Shown here piece by piece: positions 31,812-42,399 of a stretch of DNA of 64,000 nucleotides. The notes beneath the pieces are model-generated. The model was not told where the DNA came from, made no database searches, and was given only the letters and a program-made list of their open reading frames with translations. Location: assembly GCA_047967505.1 (NCBI GenBank), contig CM106539.1. One strand, written 5' to 3'. Position 1 is the first letter of the stretch. Each line of letters opens with the position of its first letter. Origin of the DNA: Dipteris shenzhenensis (taxonomy: Eukaryota; Polypodiophyta; Polypodiopsida; Gleicheniales). The translations under genes were made by a program, and so were the position numbers.

Positions 31812-32375
31812 TTGTTCGAGGTAAGGAGCTCAAGAAAGCAAGCCAAGTTTGTGGTGTCCTAGTAAGAGGACCAGTGTTGCTTTCCTATTTCGAGTTTGGG
31901 AGCAAATCTCTGCAGGTAGCACAGCCAAAAGTGCAGGAGTGCACTGTTTCAGATTGAGAGGCCCTTCGCGGTGTGGCGAGAGCGCAGTATATGCTGCGGG
32001 CTAGGGCGAAGCCCTTGGTGGCTTTACTTTTTTGATTTGAGGCCGTTTTGGGGCCCGTTTTGAAGGCGCAAGTTCTTCGCAGGCACTCAGAAAAAGGCCT
32101 TGTTTTTGCTGTGCGACCACCGCGCGGCTAGTCGGTGGAAAGGTGCCACAGAAATTGCATCGTATGCCTGTGTGCAGAGATATTGGGAGTTGCAGATTCA
32201 TGCCTGTTGCCTGTTGATGCAAAATCGTCACTAGGAAGTGACTGTGTGGTGAAAAACCACTTTCGTCAGTGTTGCAGATCTGCCCCTGTGAGGCTTTTTG
32301 CAGAAGTTTTGCTATTTGCCCTTGTGAGGCATTTGCTGTGTTTACAGGTTGCTGTTGCAATTCGTGATTTGTAAA
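31812..32375 (+). other. untranslated leader of element E
   Basis: About 560 bp, closely similar to the leader of B although the LTRs are much more diverged. No long frame; regulatory or packaging role inferred. Confidence 0.6.
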
Positions 32376-33242
32376 ATGTCTGAGAATCTGTCTACCATTG
32401 TCAGTGAGAAGCTTGACAAGAACAACTTCCAAGCATGGAAGTTCAGGATGACAAACTTCCTTATGGGAAAGGGAGTTTGGGATTACATCAGTGGTGAAAC
32501 TGCAGAACCAGTTTTGGGTACTGCTCCCACTCCTGCTGAATTGAAGGCCTTTAAAGAATGGCATGAAAAAGCCAGAAAATGCTTGTATTGGCTGTCTGTT
32601 AGCATTTCAGATTCTATGATTGTGCATGTACAGGATGTAGAGACACCTAAGGAGGCATGGGATACATTGGTGAAGCTGTATAGCACAAATACCAAAGCAC
32701 GAAAGATGCAACTAAAGCAGGAGCTGCACAATGTGCAAAGCAAAAATATGAATATAAATGAGTATTCCTTGAAGGTGAAAGGCCTTGCAGATTCTCTTGC
32801 CTCCATTGGAGCACCTGTTGATGATGAGGACTTAGTGTCTGTGACCTTGAATGGTCTTGGGAAAGATTATGCATAGTTTCGGACATCCATTGGAGTCCGT
32901 GAAACATTTCCTGATTTTCAGGAACTTATTGCTCTCTTGCTGAGTGAAGAGCAAAGGAATGGTGGTTCAGCCACCTCAACTTCTCAAGAGACTGCTTTCT
33001 ACTCGAATACAGGTAGAGGCAGGGGTAGAGGAAGAGGCCGTTTTGGTGGTCGTGCAGGAAATCAGAATCAGCAGCAACAACAGGAAAACCAGTCCTATGG
33101 AGGAGGACGTGGTAGTTCTAGAGGCAGGGGGAGCCAAAGAGGCCGTGGTTCATGGCAAAGGAACCAGCAAGTAAATAGTAGCACAGAATGCTATTATTGT
33201 GGAAAGCCTGGACACAAGGAGAATACATGCTATAAAAAGTAG
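32376..33242 (+). CDS. gag of element E, with two in-frame UAG codons
   Basis: Starts at the ATG at 32376 (MSENLSTIVSEKLDKNNFQA); codons before it are non-ATG. Gag core: WKFRMTNFLMGKGVW, ETPKEAWDTLVKLYS, LVSVTLNGLGKDYA. UAG at 32874-32876 comes after DYA, and element B has UAG at the same codon. The frame goes on through an Arg/Gly/Gln-rich stretch to a complete zinc knuckle CYYCGKPGHKENTC near 33190-33231, and meets a second UAG at 33240-33242, after CYKK. The pol frame is the same, so without the UAGs gag-pol is one polyprotein. Either readthrough or ordinary decay could explain them. Confidence 0.9.
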
Positions 33243-36200
33243 AATGACATCAAAAGTGGGAAGTTGCAGCAAAGCAACTATGCATCGTCAAGTGGGCATG
33301 GTGACGACAGAAATGAGCATCTTTTTGTGATGCAGCATATGGTTAACTCCATGTCAGGAGATGCTGCAGCTTGCAATGATGTTTGGTATGTTGATTCAGG
33401 TGCCTCTAACCACATGACCAGTCATGGTGAGTGGTTTCATGATGTTAGAAATTTGGATAAGCCAGGTTATGTTGAAACAGGTGATGATACTGCGCACCCA
33501 ATTACGCAGGTTGGTAAAGTGCCATTGGCTATGCAGGATGGCAAAACGAAGTACTTGGCAGATGTACTTCATGTCCCAAAAATCACTAAGAACCTGGTTT
33601 CAGTTGGCCAGATGGTTGAGCAAGGTCTGCAAGTTAGATTTAATCCTGATGGATGTTTTGTTGAAGACTTGAAAAATAAGTGCCGCTTGGTTGCGAAAGG
33701 CAATAAAAATGGCAGAATGTTCACCTTGGATGTTGATATGCCTGAGGTAAAAGCTGCTATGTTTGCGCATGGGAGAGGTGTCATTGCAGATATTGAGATA
33801 TGGCACAAGCGCATTGGGCATGTGAATATACAAAGGCTGAAATCTATGCAAACGAAAAACATTGTTGCAGGTTTGCCTAAATTCAGAGTTGAGGGAATGC
33901 AAAAGGTATGTGAAGCATGCCAAATGGGTAAGCAGGCCAGACATGCATTTCCCAAAAATGCTAAGGTGAGCAGAAGACCTTTGGAAGTGATCCATTCAGA
34001 TGTTTGGACAACCAAAGCTGCTTCTATTGGTGGATGCCATTATTATGTGACGTTTATTGATGACTACACTAGGAAGGTGTGGATTTATTTTATGAAGCAC
34101 AAAAGTGAAGTGTTCAGCCATTTCAAGGCTTTTAAGGCCATGGTTGAAAAAGAGAAAGGTGTGCATATTAAAGTGCTAAGATCTGATGGAGGGGGAGAGT
34201 ACTTTTCAGAAGAATTTCGTGAATATCTGAAAGAACAGGGAATTCAAAGGAAGTACTCATGTAGGTCTACCCCTCAGCAGAATGGGGTTGCAGAAAGGAA
34301 GAACAGGCATATTGCAGAAGTAGGACGGGCGATCCTAAATGAGAAAAACATGCCTGATTATTTTTGGGCTGAAGCAGTAGCAACTGCTGTTTATATTATG
34401 AACAGAACCCCCACTGCAGCTGTCCATGGCATGACGCCTGAAGAAATGTATACAGGCCAAAAACCAGATATTTCTCACTTGAAGGTATTTGGTTGCATAG
34501 CTTATGTTCATGTTCCTGATGAGAAGAGAACAAAGCTGGATCCAAAGGCAGAAAAATGCATCTTTATTGGATATGCTCAGCACCAGAAAGGGTATCGCTG
34601 TTATAACCCTTCCACCCGCAAAATGCAAGTGAGCAGAGATGTTGTTTTTGATGAAATGAGCAGCTGGTATGCACCAACTGTTATGGTAGGAGATGCAGAT
34701 GCAGGAAATGGGAATGCTGCAATAAATGCAGAGCAGCAATCTCAAGCCTTGAGTGGACCCAGAGAGTCCTCTACTAGTGGATCTAATGCATGGACAGGGA
34801 GATTGAGATCTAGTGAATCGTCACATGGCAGTCCTGATAGTGTTGTGCAGGTATCACATAAGGGAAAAGAAAAAGTGGACCATGCTCCAGTGTTTGATGT
34901 GTCTGCTGGTAGCTCTCATGTTGATGGAGAGTCAAGTGGCTCTGAAATGAGCCTTGATGAGGAACTTGGGATTCCTTCTGTTGTTACACCTGGTGCAAGG
35001 AAAAGCAGGCATGATTTAAAGACTCCTGCAACTGATCCAGTTGTACGGAGGTCCACTCGTATTAAGTATCCAGTTGATAGGCTGAGATATGATGGGTATA
35101 TAGCACATCACTATGCTTATATGGTCAAGGTTCTAGAGGAGCCAGAGCCCACATGTTTTGAGGATGCAGCAGGGCATAAAAATTGGGAAGCAGCTATGGA
35201 TGAAGAGATGGCTGCCTTGGATGCAAACCACACTTGGGATTTGATGCCTTTGCCTCATGATAAGAAGGCTATTGGCTACAAGTGGGTTTACAAAGTAAAG
35301 CACAATGTTGATGGGTCTGTTAGCAGGTACAAGGCAAGATTGGTTGCCAAAGGTTTTGCGCAGACATATGGAATTGACTATGAGGAAACTTTCAGCCCAG
35401 TTGCAAGGATGGCAACCGTGAGAGCAGTAATTGCTATGGCTGCTACAAAGGGATGGTCTTTGCATCAGATGGATGTGAAAAATGCCTTCTTGCATGGTGA
35501 TTTGCAGGAAGAGGTTTATATGATGCAGCCAGAAGGTTATGAGGATAATGCACACCCCAATTTTGTATGCAGGTTGCGCAAAGCCTTGTATGGCTTAAAA
35601 CAGGCGCCGAGGGCATGGTCAGACAAGATAGGGCAATATCTTGTCACTATTGGATTTCAGATTTCCAATTCAGATTTTTCACTTTATGTGAAAAGGACAA
35701 ACAGAGGGATTGTGCTTATAGTCATCTATGTTGATGACTTGATTATTACAGGTGATAGTGATGCAGACATTAATGAAGTGAAGCTACTGTTGAAGCAGAA
35801 ATTTGAGATGAAGGATTTGGGAGAGCTGCGTTACTTCTTGGGCATTGAGGTTATTAGATCCCCGAGTGGGATATGGCTGTTGCAAAGGCAATACGGTTTG
35901 GACATGCTGTCCAAATATGGGATGACAGGCTGTAAGCCTATCTCTGTTCCATTGGAGCAGAATGTGAAGCTCAATGCAGAGACAGGTGAGCTTCTTGAAG
36001 ATATTACTATGTACAGGCGCATAGTAGGTAGCTTGATTTACATGACTATAACCAGACCAGATTTGAGCTATGCTGTGGGGCTAGTGAGTCAGTTTATGCA
36101 GGCACCAAGGAAGCCACATTTGGATGCGGCTAGGCGCATACTGCGGTATGTGAAGTCCACATTGCATTATGGACTGTTTTATGAAGCTGGGTGTGCATTA

Positions 36201-36731
36201 CAGGTACATGGATACACAGATGCTGACTGGGCTGGTAGTGTCTCAGACAGGAGATCTACTAGTGGTTTTATGTTTTCCCTTGGGAGTGGTGCCATCAGTT
36301 GGAGCAGCAAGAAGCAGCCAACAGTTGCCTTGTCGAGCACAGAGGCTGAGTACAGGGGTGCAGCAATGGCTGCATGTGAGGTAGCTTGGTTACGGAAGCT
36401 ACTTGCAGATATGGGACAGTCAATTCATGCAGCAGTTGTCATTCATTGTGACAACATTAGCAGCATCATGCTTGCTAATAACCCAGTTTATCATGCTAGA
36501 ACGAAGCACATTGAGGTGCATTATCACTTTGTGAGAGAGAAGGTTCTAGCTGGTGAGATTGATCTTGTCTATGTCAGCACTGAGGAGCAGGTGGCTGATA
36601 TTTTTACGAAGGCATTGGGTACCGAGAAGCTTCGCAGATTTAGGAGCTTGCTTGGTGTACGTGAGATGGATTTGAGCTTGAGGGGGAGTGTTGAGATATC
36701 AAGCTCTACCCCCGATACATCTCCTGGATGA
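33243..36731 (+). CDS. pol of element E: protease-integrase-RT-RNase H, intact
   Basis: An uninterrupted frame of about 1160 codons, full copia length. Residue numbers are counted from the first ATG at 33264. Protease DSGASNHMTSHGEW (about 45-58). Integrase zinc region HKRIGHVNIQRLKSM...CEACQMGKQAR (about 183-225). Integrase core with DDE: VIHSDVWTTKA, RSDGGGEYFSEEF, NGVAERKN (about 243-355). RT: KWVYKVKHNVDG, MDVKNAFLHGDLQEEVYMMQ, YVDDLIITGD (about 670-830). RNase [46 protein letters not shown] (about 985-1125). The last 14 codons lie inside the 3' LTR. No missing catalytic residue is visible, so the enzymes could still be active. Confidence 0.96.
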   Translation, partial: NDIKSGKLQQSNYASSSGHGDDRNEHLFVMQHMVNSMSGDAAACNDVWYVDSGASNHMTSHGEWFHDVRNLDKPGYVETGDDTAHPITQVGKVPLAMQDGKTKYLADVLHVPKITKNLVSVGQMVEQGLQVRFNPDGCFVEDLKNKCRLVAKGNKNGRMFTLDVDMPEVKAAMFAHGRGVIADIEIWHKRIGHVNIQRLKSMQTKNIVAGLPKFRVEGMQKVCEACQMGKQARHAFPKNAKVSRRPLEVIHSDVWTTKAASIGGCHYYVTFIDDYTRKVWIYFMKHKSEVFSHFKAFKAMVEKEKGVHIKVLRSDGGGEYFSEEFREYLKEQGIQRKYSCRSTPQQNGVAERKNRHIAEVGRAILNEKNMPDYFWAEAVATAVYIMNRTPTAAVHGMTPEEMYTGQKPDISHLKVFGCIAYVHVPDEKRTKLDPKAEKCIFIGYAQHQKGYRCYNPSTRKMQVSRDVVFDEMSSWYAPTVMVGDADAGNGNAAINAEQQSQALSGPRESSTSGSNAWTGRLRSSESSHGSPDSVVQVSHKGKEKVDHAPVFDVSAGSSHVDGESSGSEMSLDEELGIPSVVTPGARKSRHDLKTPATDPVVRRSTRIKYPVDRLRYDGYIAHHYAYMVKVLEEPEPTCFEDAAGHKNWEAAMDEEMAALDANHTWDLMPLPHDKKAIGYKWVYKVKHNVDGSVSRYKARLVAKGFAQTYGIDYEETFSPVARMATVRAVIAMAATKGWSLHQMDVKNAFLHGDLQEEVYMMQPEGYEDNAHPNFVCRLRKALYGLKQAPRAWSDKIGQYLVTIGFQISNSDFSLYVKRTNRGIVLIVIYVDDLIITGDSDADINEVKLLLKQKFEMKDLGELRYFLGIEVIRSPSGIWLLQRQYGLDMLSKYGMTGCKPISVPLEQNVKLNAETGELLEDITMYRRIVGSLIYMTITRPDLSYAVGLVSQFMQAPRKPHLDAARRILRYVKSTLHYGLFYEAGCALQVHGYTDADWAGSVSDRRSTSGFMFSLGSGAISWSSKKQPTVALSSTEAEYRGAAMAACEVAWLRKLLADMGQSIHAAVVIHCDNISSIMLANNPVYHARTKHIEVHYHFVREKVLAGEIDLVYVSTEEQVADIFTKALGTEKLRRFRSLLGVREMDLSLRGSVEISSSTPDTSPG
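36678..36688 (+). other. polypurine tract of element E
   Basis: TTGAGGGGGAG immediately before the 3' LTR, overlapping the end of the pol frame. Confidence 0.9.
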
Positions 36732-36985
36732 CTATCATTTATGTCACTGCCTATGTTAGTTGTACTTGTGGTGTAGTTAGACTACCACGTATGTTTTTGG
36801 TTTGGGTTCACATATGAACCACGTATTCTAGGTTTGACATATAGGGTATTTCCCTCTTCTATTGTATTGTTGTTGTGTGCAAAAGTGAAGAAAGGCTTCA
36901 CCCTCCAACCTTGTGTCCTCTCTCTTTTGTGTGTTGTGAAGAAAGCTGAACTTGAGTCTCCTATTTCTCTCCCTCATTCTTTACA
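36689..36985 (+). repeat. 3' LTR of element E
   Basis: 297 bp; about four substitutions from the 5' LTR (for example ACTTGTGG versus ACTCGTGG, TGTTGTTG versus TGTTTTTG). Confidence 0.96.
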
Positions 36986-38660
36986 AGAACCAAAGAAAAG
37001 TGCCAAGGATTCAAGTCTTGAGGTGCAACAACTTCAGCAAATTTATGATGTTCTTGGTCCTTTTGATGAAGGTTCATTGGAAATTCAAAAATCATGGGAC
37101 ATAGAGGAAGTACACAATAACATTGATTCAAAATGGACCATCAAAGTTGACACTGATACGGATGAGATGACTTTGTTGCTTCCAAAGACACTTCCCATTG
37201 GAAGATCAATTTTTAAGCCAATAATAAAGATTAAAGATATCACAAGAAGTGAGTCCAATGAGGAAAGTGTTGAAATGCTTTAATTTTCTTTTGGATACTA
37301 TGAGAGATTCAATTTCGTTTTGTGTGTCCAGGATCTTATTTATCACTTGAGAAATCAAATTGTGGAGGTTGATGAAATAATCGAGGAGATGGAGGTATCA
37401 ACTTCCAATAGTAATTTTGAGGAGCATACAGAGGAGGGTTATGAAGAAGATACTGCAACATCACCAATCAAACCAATAGGTTCTTCAAAGTCAAAAGGAA
37501 GGGGATCTTCCTACTTTGAAGTTGAAAAATTTGGCTCTAGTACACAAGGATTAAGAACTCCCACAGGTTCACATGGAGTGAGAGCACCTTCTCTTTCACG
37601 CCATCATGGATTGAGTGCATCCTCAAGTGGGCATGGTTTGAGCGCACCGATCCCTAAAAAATGACCTCTATTGCTTGCAAGTGTGTTTCTTTTGGAGTCT
37701 TATGAGGATGTTGTTGAGGAGACTCCATCTATTGTAGAAGGGAAAAAATGGAGTAAACCGAGATCAAAGGCTCGAAGGAGAGTACAGCCATTGGATATCA
37801 TTAAAATCCCAACCAGTGGTGAGTTGCAAGTACCAGGAGCTGACATTGGAGATGGCACCTCAGATACACTTCAAAATAGAGTCCGTGTAAAGGTACAATG
37901 AGATAACCTTGTGGATTGATAGACTTTCTTCTTGCACATTGATCATGTTATCAGACCTCATATTGATCCTGGCATTGGCCTTAGGCCATTTGAGGTGCAT
38001 GCAATACATCCTTTCCATATTGAGAATTTGACAACATGAATAAAGGACAATCTGCATGCACAAGTTGTGAACTACATTGTGCTTGTAGATCCAAAAGATT
38101 GTCCTAACAAGGAATCTTTTGATTGCCGAAAAGCAAATGATTATAACTACTTTGTTCTTGGAGGCTCCCATTCAGTAGAGGCAAAAAGGCAGCTAAATAT
38201 TAACTTTCCACACAACTCTCATTACAAGACATGTAATTGTATAGTTTATGCTAGTTTGACTGACATGGAGGCAAACTTACTGGCTTTTGATCACAATAAC
38301 GACAATGACTTGGATAGAATGGGTTTGTTTCTATCATAATGAGTTCATTACCAAACTCAAATACGATCGTTCTTTGATCACTCTAGAGTTTCGCTTGTCT
38401 TTGTTGAATGAGACTGGGATTTTTGCAACAATTAAAGATCCATCAAGGCCAAGTGACAGCTTCAGATCTGGGATGGGATGTTTCAAATTGCATTTCATAG
38501 AGGAGAAGTTTGGGATCATATAAATGCAATTTTTTCAAAGTGGGAGAATTTTGAAATCAAAAGGCATAAAAAACTCATGCCTAAAGGAGTCAAGAAAGAA
38601 ACCCAAACCTTGAAAACATTACCTGAAGAGATTCAAGCCACAACATGGAGGAGCAAATAG
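36986..38660 (+). pseudogene. gene 2, middle: charged linker and ParB-like domain
   Basis: One frame runs from 36991 to 38339 through six stops (among them 37281 TAA, 37662 TGA, 37899 TGA, about 38037 TGA). First comes FGYYERFNFVLCVQDLIYHL, a Ser/Gly-rich and acidic linker. Then the block from 37939: RPHIDPGIGLRPFEVHAIHP, FHIENLTT, VNYIVLVDPKDCPNKESFD, YNYFVLGGSHSVEAKRQL, and TDMEANLLAFDHNNDND near 38262-38315. Parameter-type strand, G-G-x-H and the A-x-x-x-N ending match the ParB/sulfiredoxin-like fold that in bacteria binds or cuts DNA or hydrolyses CTP. A frameshift near 38310 leads to YHNEFITKLKYDRSL. Non-functional, but clearly once coding. Confidence 0.55.
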
Positions 38661-38879
38661 GGAATTAAAGATGAGATTCTAATTAAGTCTTTGCTTGGCA
38701 AAGTGGTGTCTTGGGATCTCTCTTTGGATGAAATGGGCAATTAATTTAATGAGTAAGTAAACTTCTCTCCTTGATTTTACATTAGTCTCTTTACAAATAA
38801 TGTTTCAATATACTTTGTTTCAACTATAAAAGTGGGATAAATTATACATGCATTTTCAATGCAAGCATAAAATATACAT

Positions 38880-40330
38880 GAGAATGCAGGAAGCAATGAT
38901 TCGAAAATTGACAAGAAGCAATGATCCGGAAATTGAACATGCCCAATTGGGATGCTGTTTGGGAGGAGTATCTAAAGAGCAGTAGGATGGAGAGCTTGGC
39001 TTCATATTTCAATGTATTCAAAAGCATCATATGTCAAATTTGGTATACATATGTTAATGGAATTTTTCTTTTGAATTCTAGATTTGCAATGTTCAAAATA
39101 TTGAGCTGTTATTTTGACAACAACCGTCAGAAATGAAGCAGGAAGGGATCTAAGAGTAGTATGATGCCTGCAAGCTTTAAGCAATTGATTGATCGGGCTG
39201 CCAAAAAAAAAGAGCCTTGAACTCAACAACAATCTATCACTGTTAGTGATGACATGTTAGAGTTTGATAGGGGGAAAACCATCCACCAAAGTTTTATTAT
39301 GTGCTCAACGGAGATTGCAATGAATTGTCAAAGATAGTTACAAAGAATGAGTACACATTGGTCATTGCAAACATACCATACGGATTTAATGTTCTCAGAT
39401 CCACCTTTGATGAGGTCCCTTACAAAGCGAAAGTACTAATGAGTCTTCTTGACTAGTTCATGTCAATTACAACGGCAACGCTTTGGTGTGTCATAATTTT
39501 TCATTCAGACTTGTAGTCCGGGGCAGTAATAAGTGTCATCAATGATAAATGTGTTGGACGTGACCACCTTTATTAGTGAGTGTAGCAATGAAATGCAAAG
39601 ATTTTTTTGGGTCAATTATTATTAATATAATTGTGTTTTCTTTCGATAAATTTAGGATGAAACCCAATGTGAGACAAATGAAAGGACATCGATTCACGTC
39701 TACTATAGAAAACATTTAAGTTGGGTATTGGTCTATTGATGGGAACAAAAGTATTGGTCACATCAATTTTCCTTCATCTGCTCCATTTACTCCTGATCAT
39801 TTCATTATTCCAGCTATGATGACGAAGAAGCTCATGCATGTGACCATGGATAAGAATGGGGAGATAGTAAATCCTTATCAAAAACCACAACTCCTAATTA
39901 ATCAGCCCATAGATATGTTTTCAAACAAGCATGAGCGGATACTCAATCGATGTGTTTGGTTCAGGCACAGTCACAGCATGTGCCTTAAAAAAGGGCCGAA
40001 ATGTAATTATAGTTGAAAAAGATCCTATTCAATGTGATTACATAAAGAAGAGATTGACTGCTATTCATCACTTGCTCGATGAGCATCAGGAGCTTGGTTT
40101 GAAAGGTGGGAAGTTCCATGCAGATACGATGGTAGCCTCATCATGGGAACTGCAACCTCCTGAGATATTGAAACCTGGTTTTACAAAGGCAGGCGAGCTA
40201 GCTAATACATGGTAGAAGGAGGTTGTGAAAGAGAAAGTGGTTGAGAAACCCATACAAGAAACCTAGACTGGGGAGGGTGATGAAGATGAGGTAGATGACA
40301 CATATGGGAGAAATGAGTAGACTCTAGTTA
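38880..40330 (+). pseudogene. gene 2, 3' part: DNA amino-methyltransferase (N4-C/N6-A type) relic
   Basis: Catalytic motif IV appears as LVIANIPYGFNVL near 39361-39399 (NIPY; DIPY or DPPY in active enzymes) after VLNGDCNELSKIVTKNEYT. After an intron-like gap ending AAATTTAG (about 39654) comes SSAPFTPDHFIIPAMMTKKL. Then motif X/I: PYQKPQLLINQPIDMFSNKHE, and, after a frameshift, DVFGSGTVTACALKKGRNVI (about 39951-40010), the SAM-binding loop, then VEKDPIQCDYIKKRL. The order IV then X then I is that of the beta class of amino-methyltransferases, which place methyl groups on exocyclic N of C or A. Many stops. Together with the ParB-like block it resembles bacterial or phage ParB-methyltransferase fusions. 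Confidence 0.6.
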
Positions 40331-41469
40331 TGGAATTGTATTGACATCTTTTTGAATTTGAATGGTTTCAATAGACAACTGTTCTTAAGAAATTTTAGAA
40401 TCTATATGCTTTGAATGTTTTGAACATTTAGTTTTTCCCCCATTAATTTGTTGTTGGGGATGGTTATGAAGATGATGTAGATGACACATATGGAAGAATG
40501 GAGTAGACTCCAGTTAGGGAATTATATTGACAATTTTGTGATTTTGAATTGTTTCAATAGACAAGTGTTCTTAAGACATTTGAGAATCCATATGCATTGA
40601 ATGTTTTGAAGAAGGAGGCATTTACTTTTTCCCATTAATTTGATGATATTTTTTATTCTTTGAGTACTTTATGTGATACTACAAAGTTCAACTTAAGAAT
40701 TTTGATAAGGTTATGTTACTACATGCAGGAATGAAAGTTGTATCATGTAGTTTTTCTATTGAAAATAAAAGGTCAAAGGAAGGAAAAAAAAATATAGACT
40801 TCTTTTTTTTTCTAAATACATTGGTATTATGTTCTATAGTCAAGGTCCTTATTCATTTGCAGCTATTATGTACCAAAATTGATAGAATTTTAAAAGTTTT
40901 GAAAATTTCACAATGCAAAATATGACCTTTTTTTTGAAAAAGTTAAAATTTTAATGAATTTTTGAGGGAATCTTAAAACGGGTACCAATGTTACACACTT
41001 GAATTAGATGTCACACTGTTCTATGTCCAAAACCACTAAAAATGACAAGAAAAGGCAAATTCTTTTGCCTAGAACAAAAAAAAAAGCCTTCACTTGTCAT
41101 GTATGCAGATGCTTGAAGGCATTCTAGAAGGAAAGCATGAGAGGCTTCAAAGGCACGAAAGGAAAATCTTTTTGCCTAGAAATAAGCCAGGCTAGTGTGG
41201 CCAGTTCTAGGCAAAGAAAACTTTCCTTTGATGCCTTTGAATCCCTCCTCTTTGCCTTACTTTGAGTGGTCACTAAGGACTGCATACTTTTTGATTGTGC
41301 AAGCAAAGAAAATTTGATGTTTCATTGGCACGTCTGGCAGAATCACAATAGAAACTGTAGTCAAATGGGCAAAGTATGATGAAGCCTTGTCAATGATAAC
41401 ATCCTTGGATATACTGAACTGCTACTTAACTAGATGATAGAGTCTAGATGATTTTTATTATATAGCATA
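40331..41469. other. spacer with an internal duplication
   Basis: No gene recognised. 40268-40440 and 40444-40625 are diverged copies of each other (GATGA[AT]GATGAGGTAGATGACACATATGG-like starts, then TGGAATTGTATTGACA / GGAATTATATTGACA), so the 3' flank of gene 2 is tandemly duplicated. Confidence 0.55.
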
Positions 41470-41745
41470 TCCTTAAAAAGTGCACTTGATTGACTTGACA
41501 TTAAGTTTATATTGAGTGCATCTAAAACATGTGCATAAGAAAGAGTGACATATACTCTCAAGTGATCAATAAAGGGCTTAGTTCTTGTGAATGCCTCTTT
41601 CGGTGTCATGGTTTACAATGAAGCGATGGGGCTCCTATTCATCAAGTACAAAACTACATCACATGCTTTGGCCCAAGAATATCACAAACCTTCTTCTCAT
41701 CAGGAATGCATCTAGATGAATCTACAATCACCCTATTCATGAATT
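41470..41745 (-). pseudogene. old copia integrase fragment
   Basis: Minus strand reads SWAKACDVVLYLMNRSPIAS, a stop, then TMTPKEAFTRTKPFIDHLRV and YAHVLDALNINLMS. This is the region just after the catalytic core of copia integrase (FWAEA...LNRSP...TPEEA...HLRVFG..AYAHVP). It is diverged from A-G, without LTRs nearby that I can assign, and much older than the full-length elements. Confidence 0.75.
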
Positions 41746-41839
41746 GTGTGGTAAAAATTTGTAAGATAAGGGTGTGGCTCACACATCAAGAGAGAAGTGG
41801 ATATACTACTTGTATCTATGTATCTTCTTTCTTGTTGTT

Positions 41840-42060
41840 GCTTTATAAGAAAAATGTAGGACTGGCTATTTCTTTGTGGATGTAGCCCACACTGGGTGAG
41901 CCATGTATATTGGTGTCGCTCTATCTCTTCCATTATATGTACGTTGTATATTATGTATTTTATGCATTTTTCTTCTCTCATTGTTTCTTCATATCACGTA
42001 GTTTCTAATACATGTGAGATATGGTATAGTTGTGGCTGCAGCCACACTACGTGATGGGTG
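41840..42060 (+). repeat. possible solo LTR or LTR end
   Basis: TATTTCTTTGTGGATGTAGC, then GGGTGAGCCATGTATATTGG and a T/C-rich tail, resembles the R-U5 part of plant copia LTRs (TGGATGTAGGC...GAACCACGT). No partner copy, target duplication or primer site was found. Confidence 0.25.
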
Positions 42061-42108
42061 GGGCTTTTGTATGTCCATTGGTAGGTATGCAAAACAAGAT
42101 TTATTTTT

Positions 42109-42399
42109 TTGTTTTGCCCTTGTTGCATGAATTTAGATGAAACTTTACTACTTGCCTTTAGGTCCTTCTTGTGAATAAAATATCAATATTTGATTTGTTA
42201 ATGAATTCCCTTGTTTTGCCCTTGTTGCATGAATTTAGATGAAACTTTACTACTTGCCTTTAGGTCCTTCTTGTGAATAAAATATCAATATTTGATTTGT
42301 TAATGAATTCCCTTGTTTTGCCCTTGTTGCATGAATTTAGATGAAACTTTACTACTTGCCTTTAGGTCCTTCTTGTGAATAAAATATCAATATTTGATT
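42109..42399. repeat. 102-bp tandem triplication
   Basis: Copies at 42109-42210, 42211-42312 and 42313-42399 (third incomplete), virtually identical, beginning TTGTTTTGCCCTTGTTGCAT. Not coding. Confidence 0.95.

Larger units (their letters stand above)
31502..36985 (+). mobile_element. Ty1/copia element E, full length, near-intact
   Basis: 5484 bp with 297-bp LTRs differing at about four positions (1.3%), primer site, leader, one gag-pol frame and purine tract. The target duplication is GGAAC at 31497-31501 versus AGAAC at 36986-36990, one base off. Only two in-frame TAG codons interrupt gag-pol. It is the best-preserved coding element here and a diverged sister of A, B and D. Confidence 0.97.
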
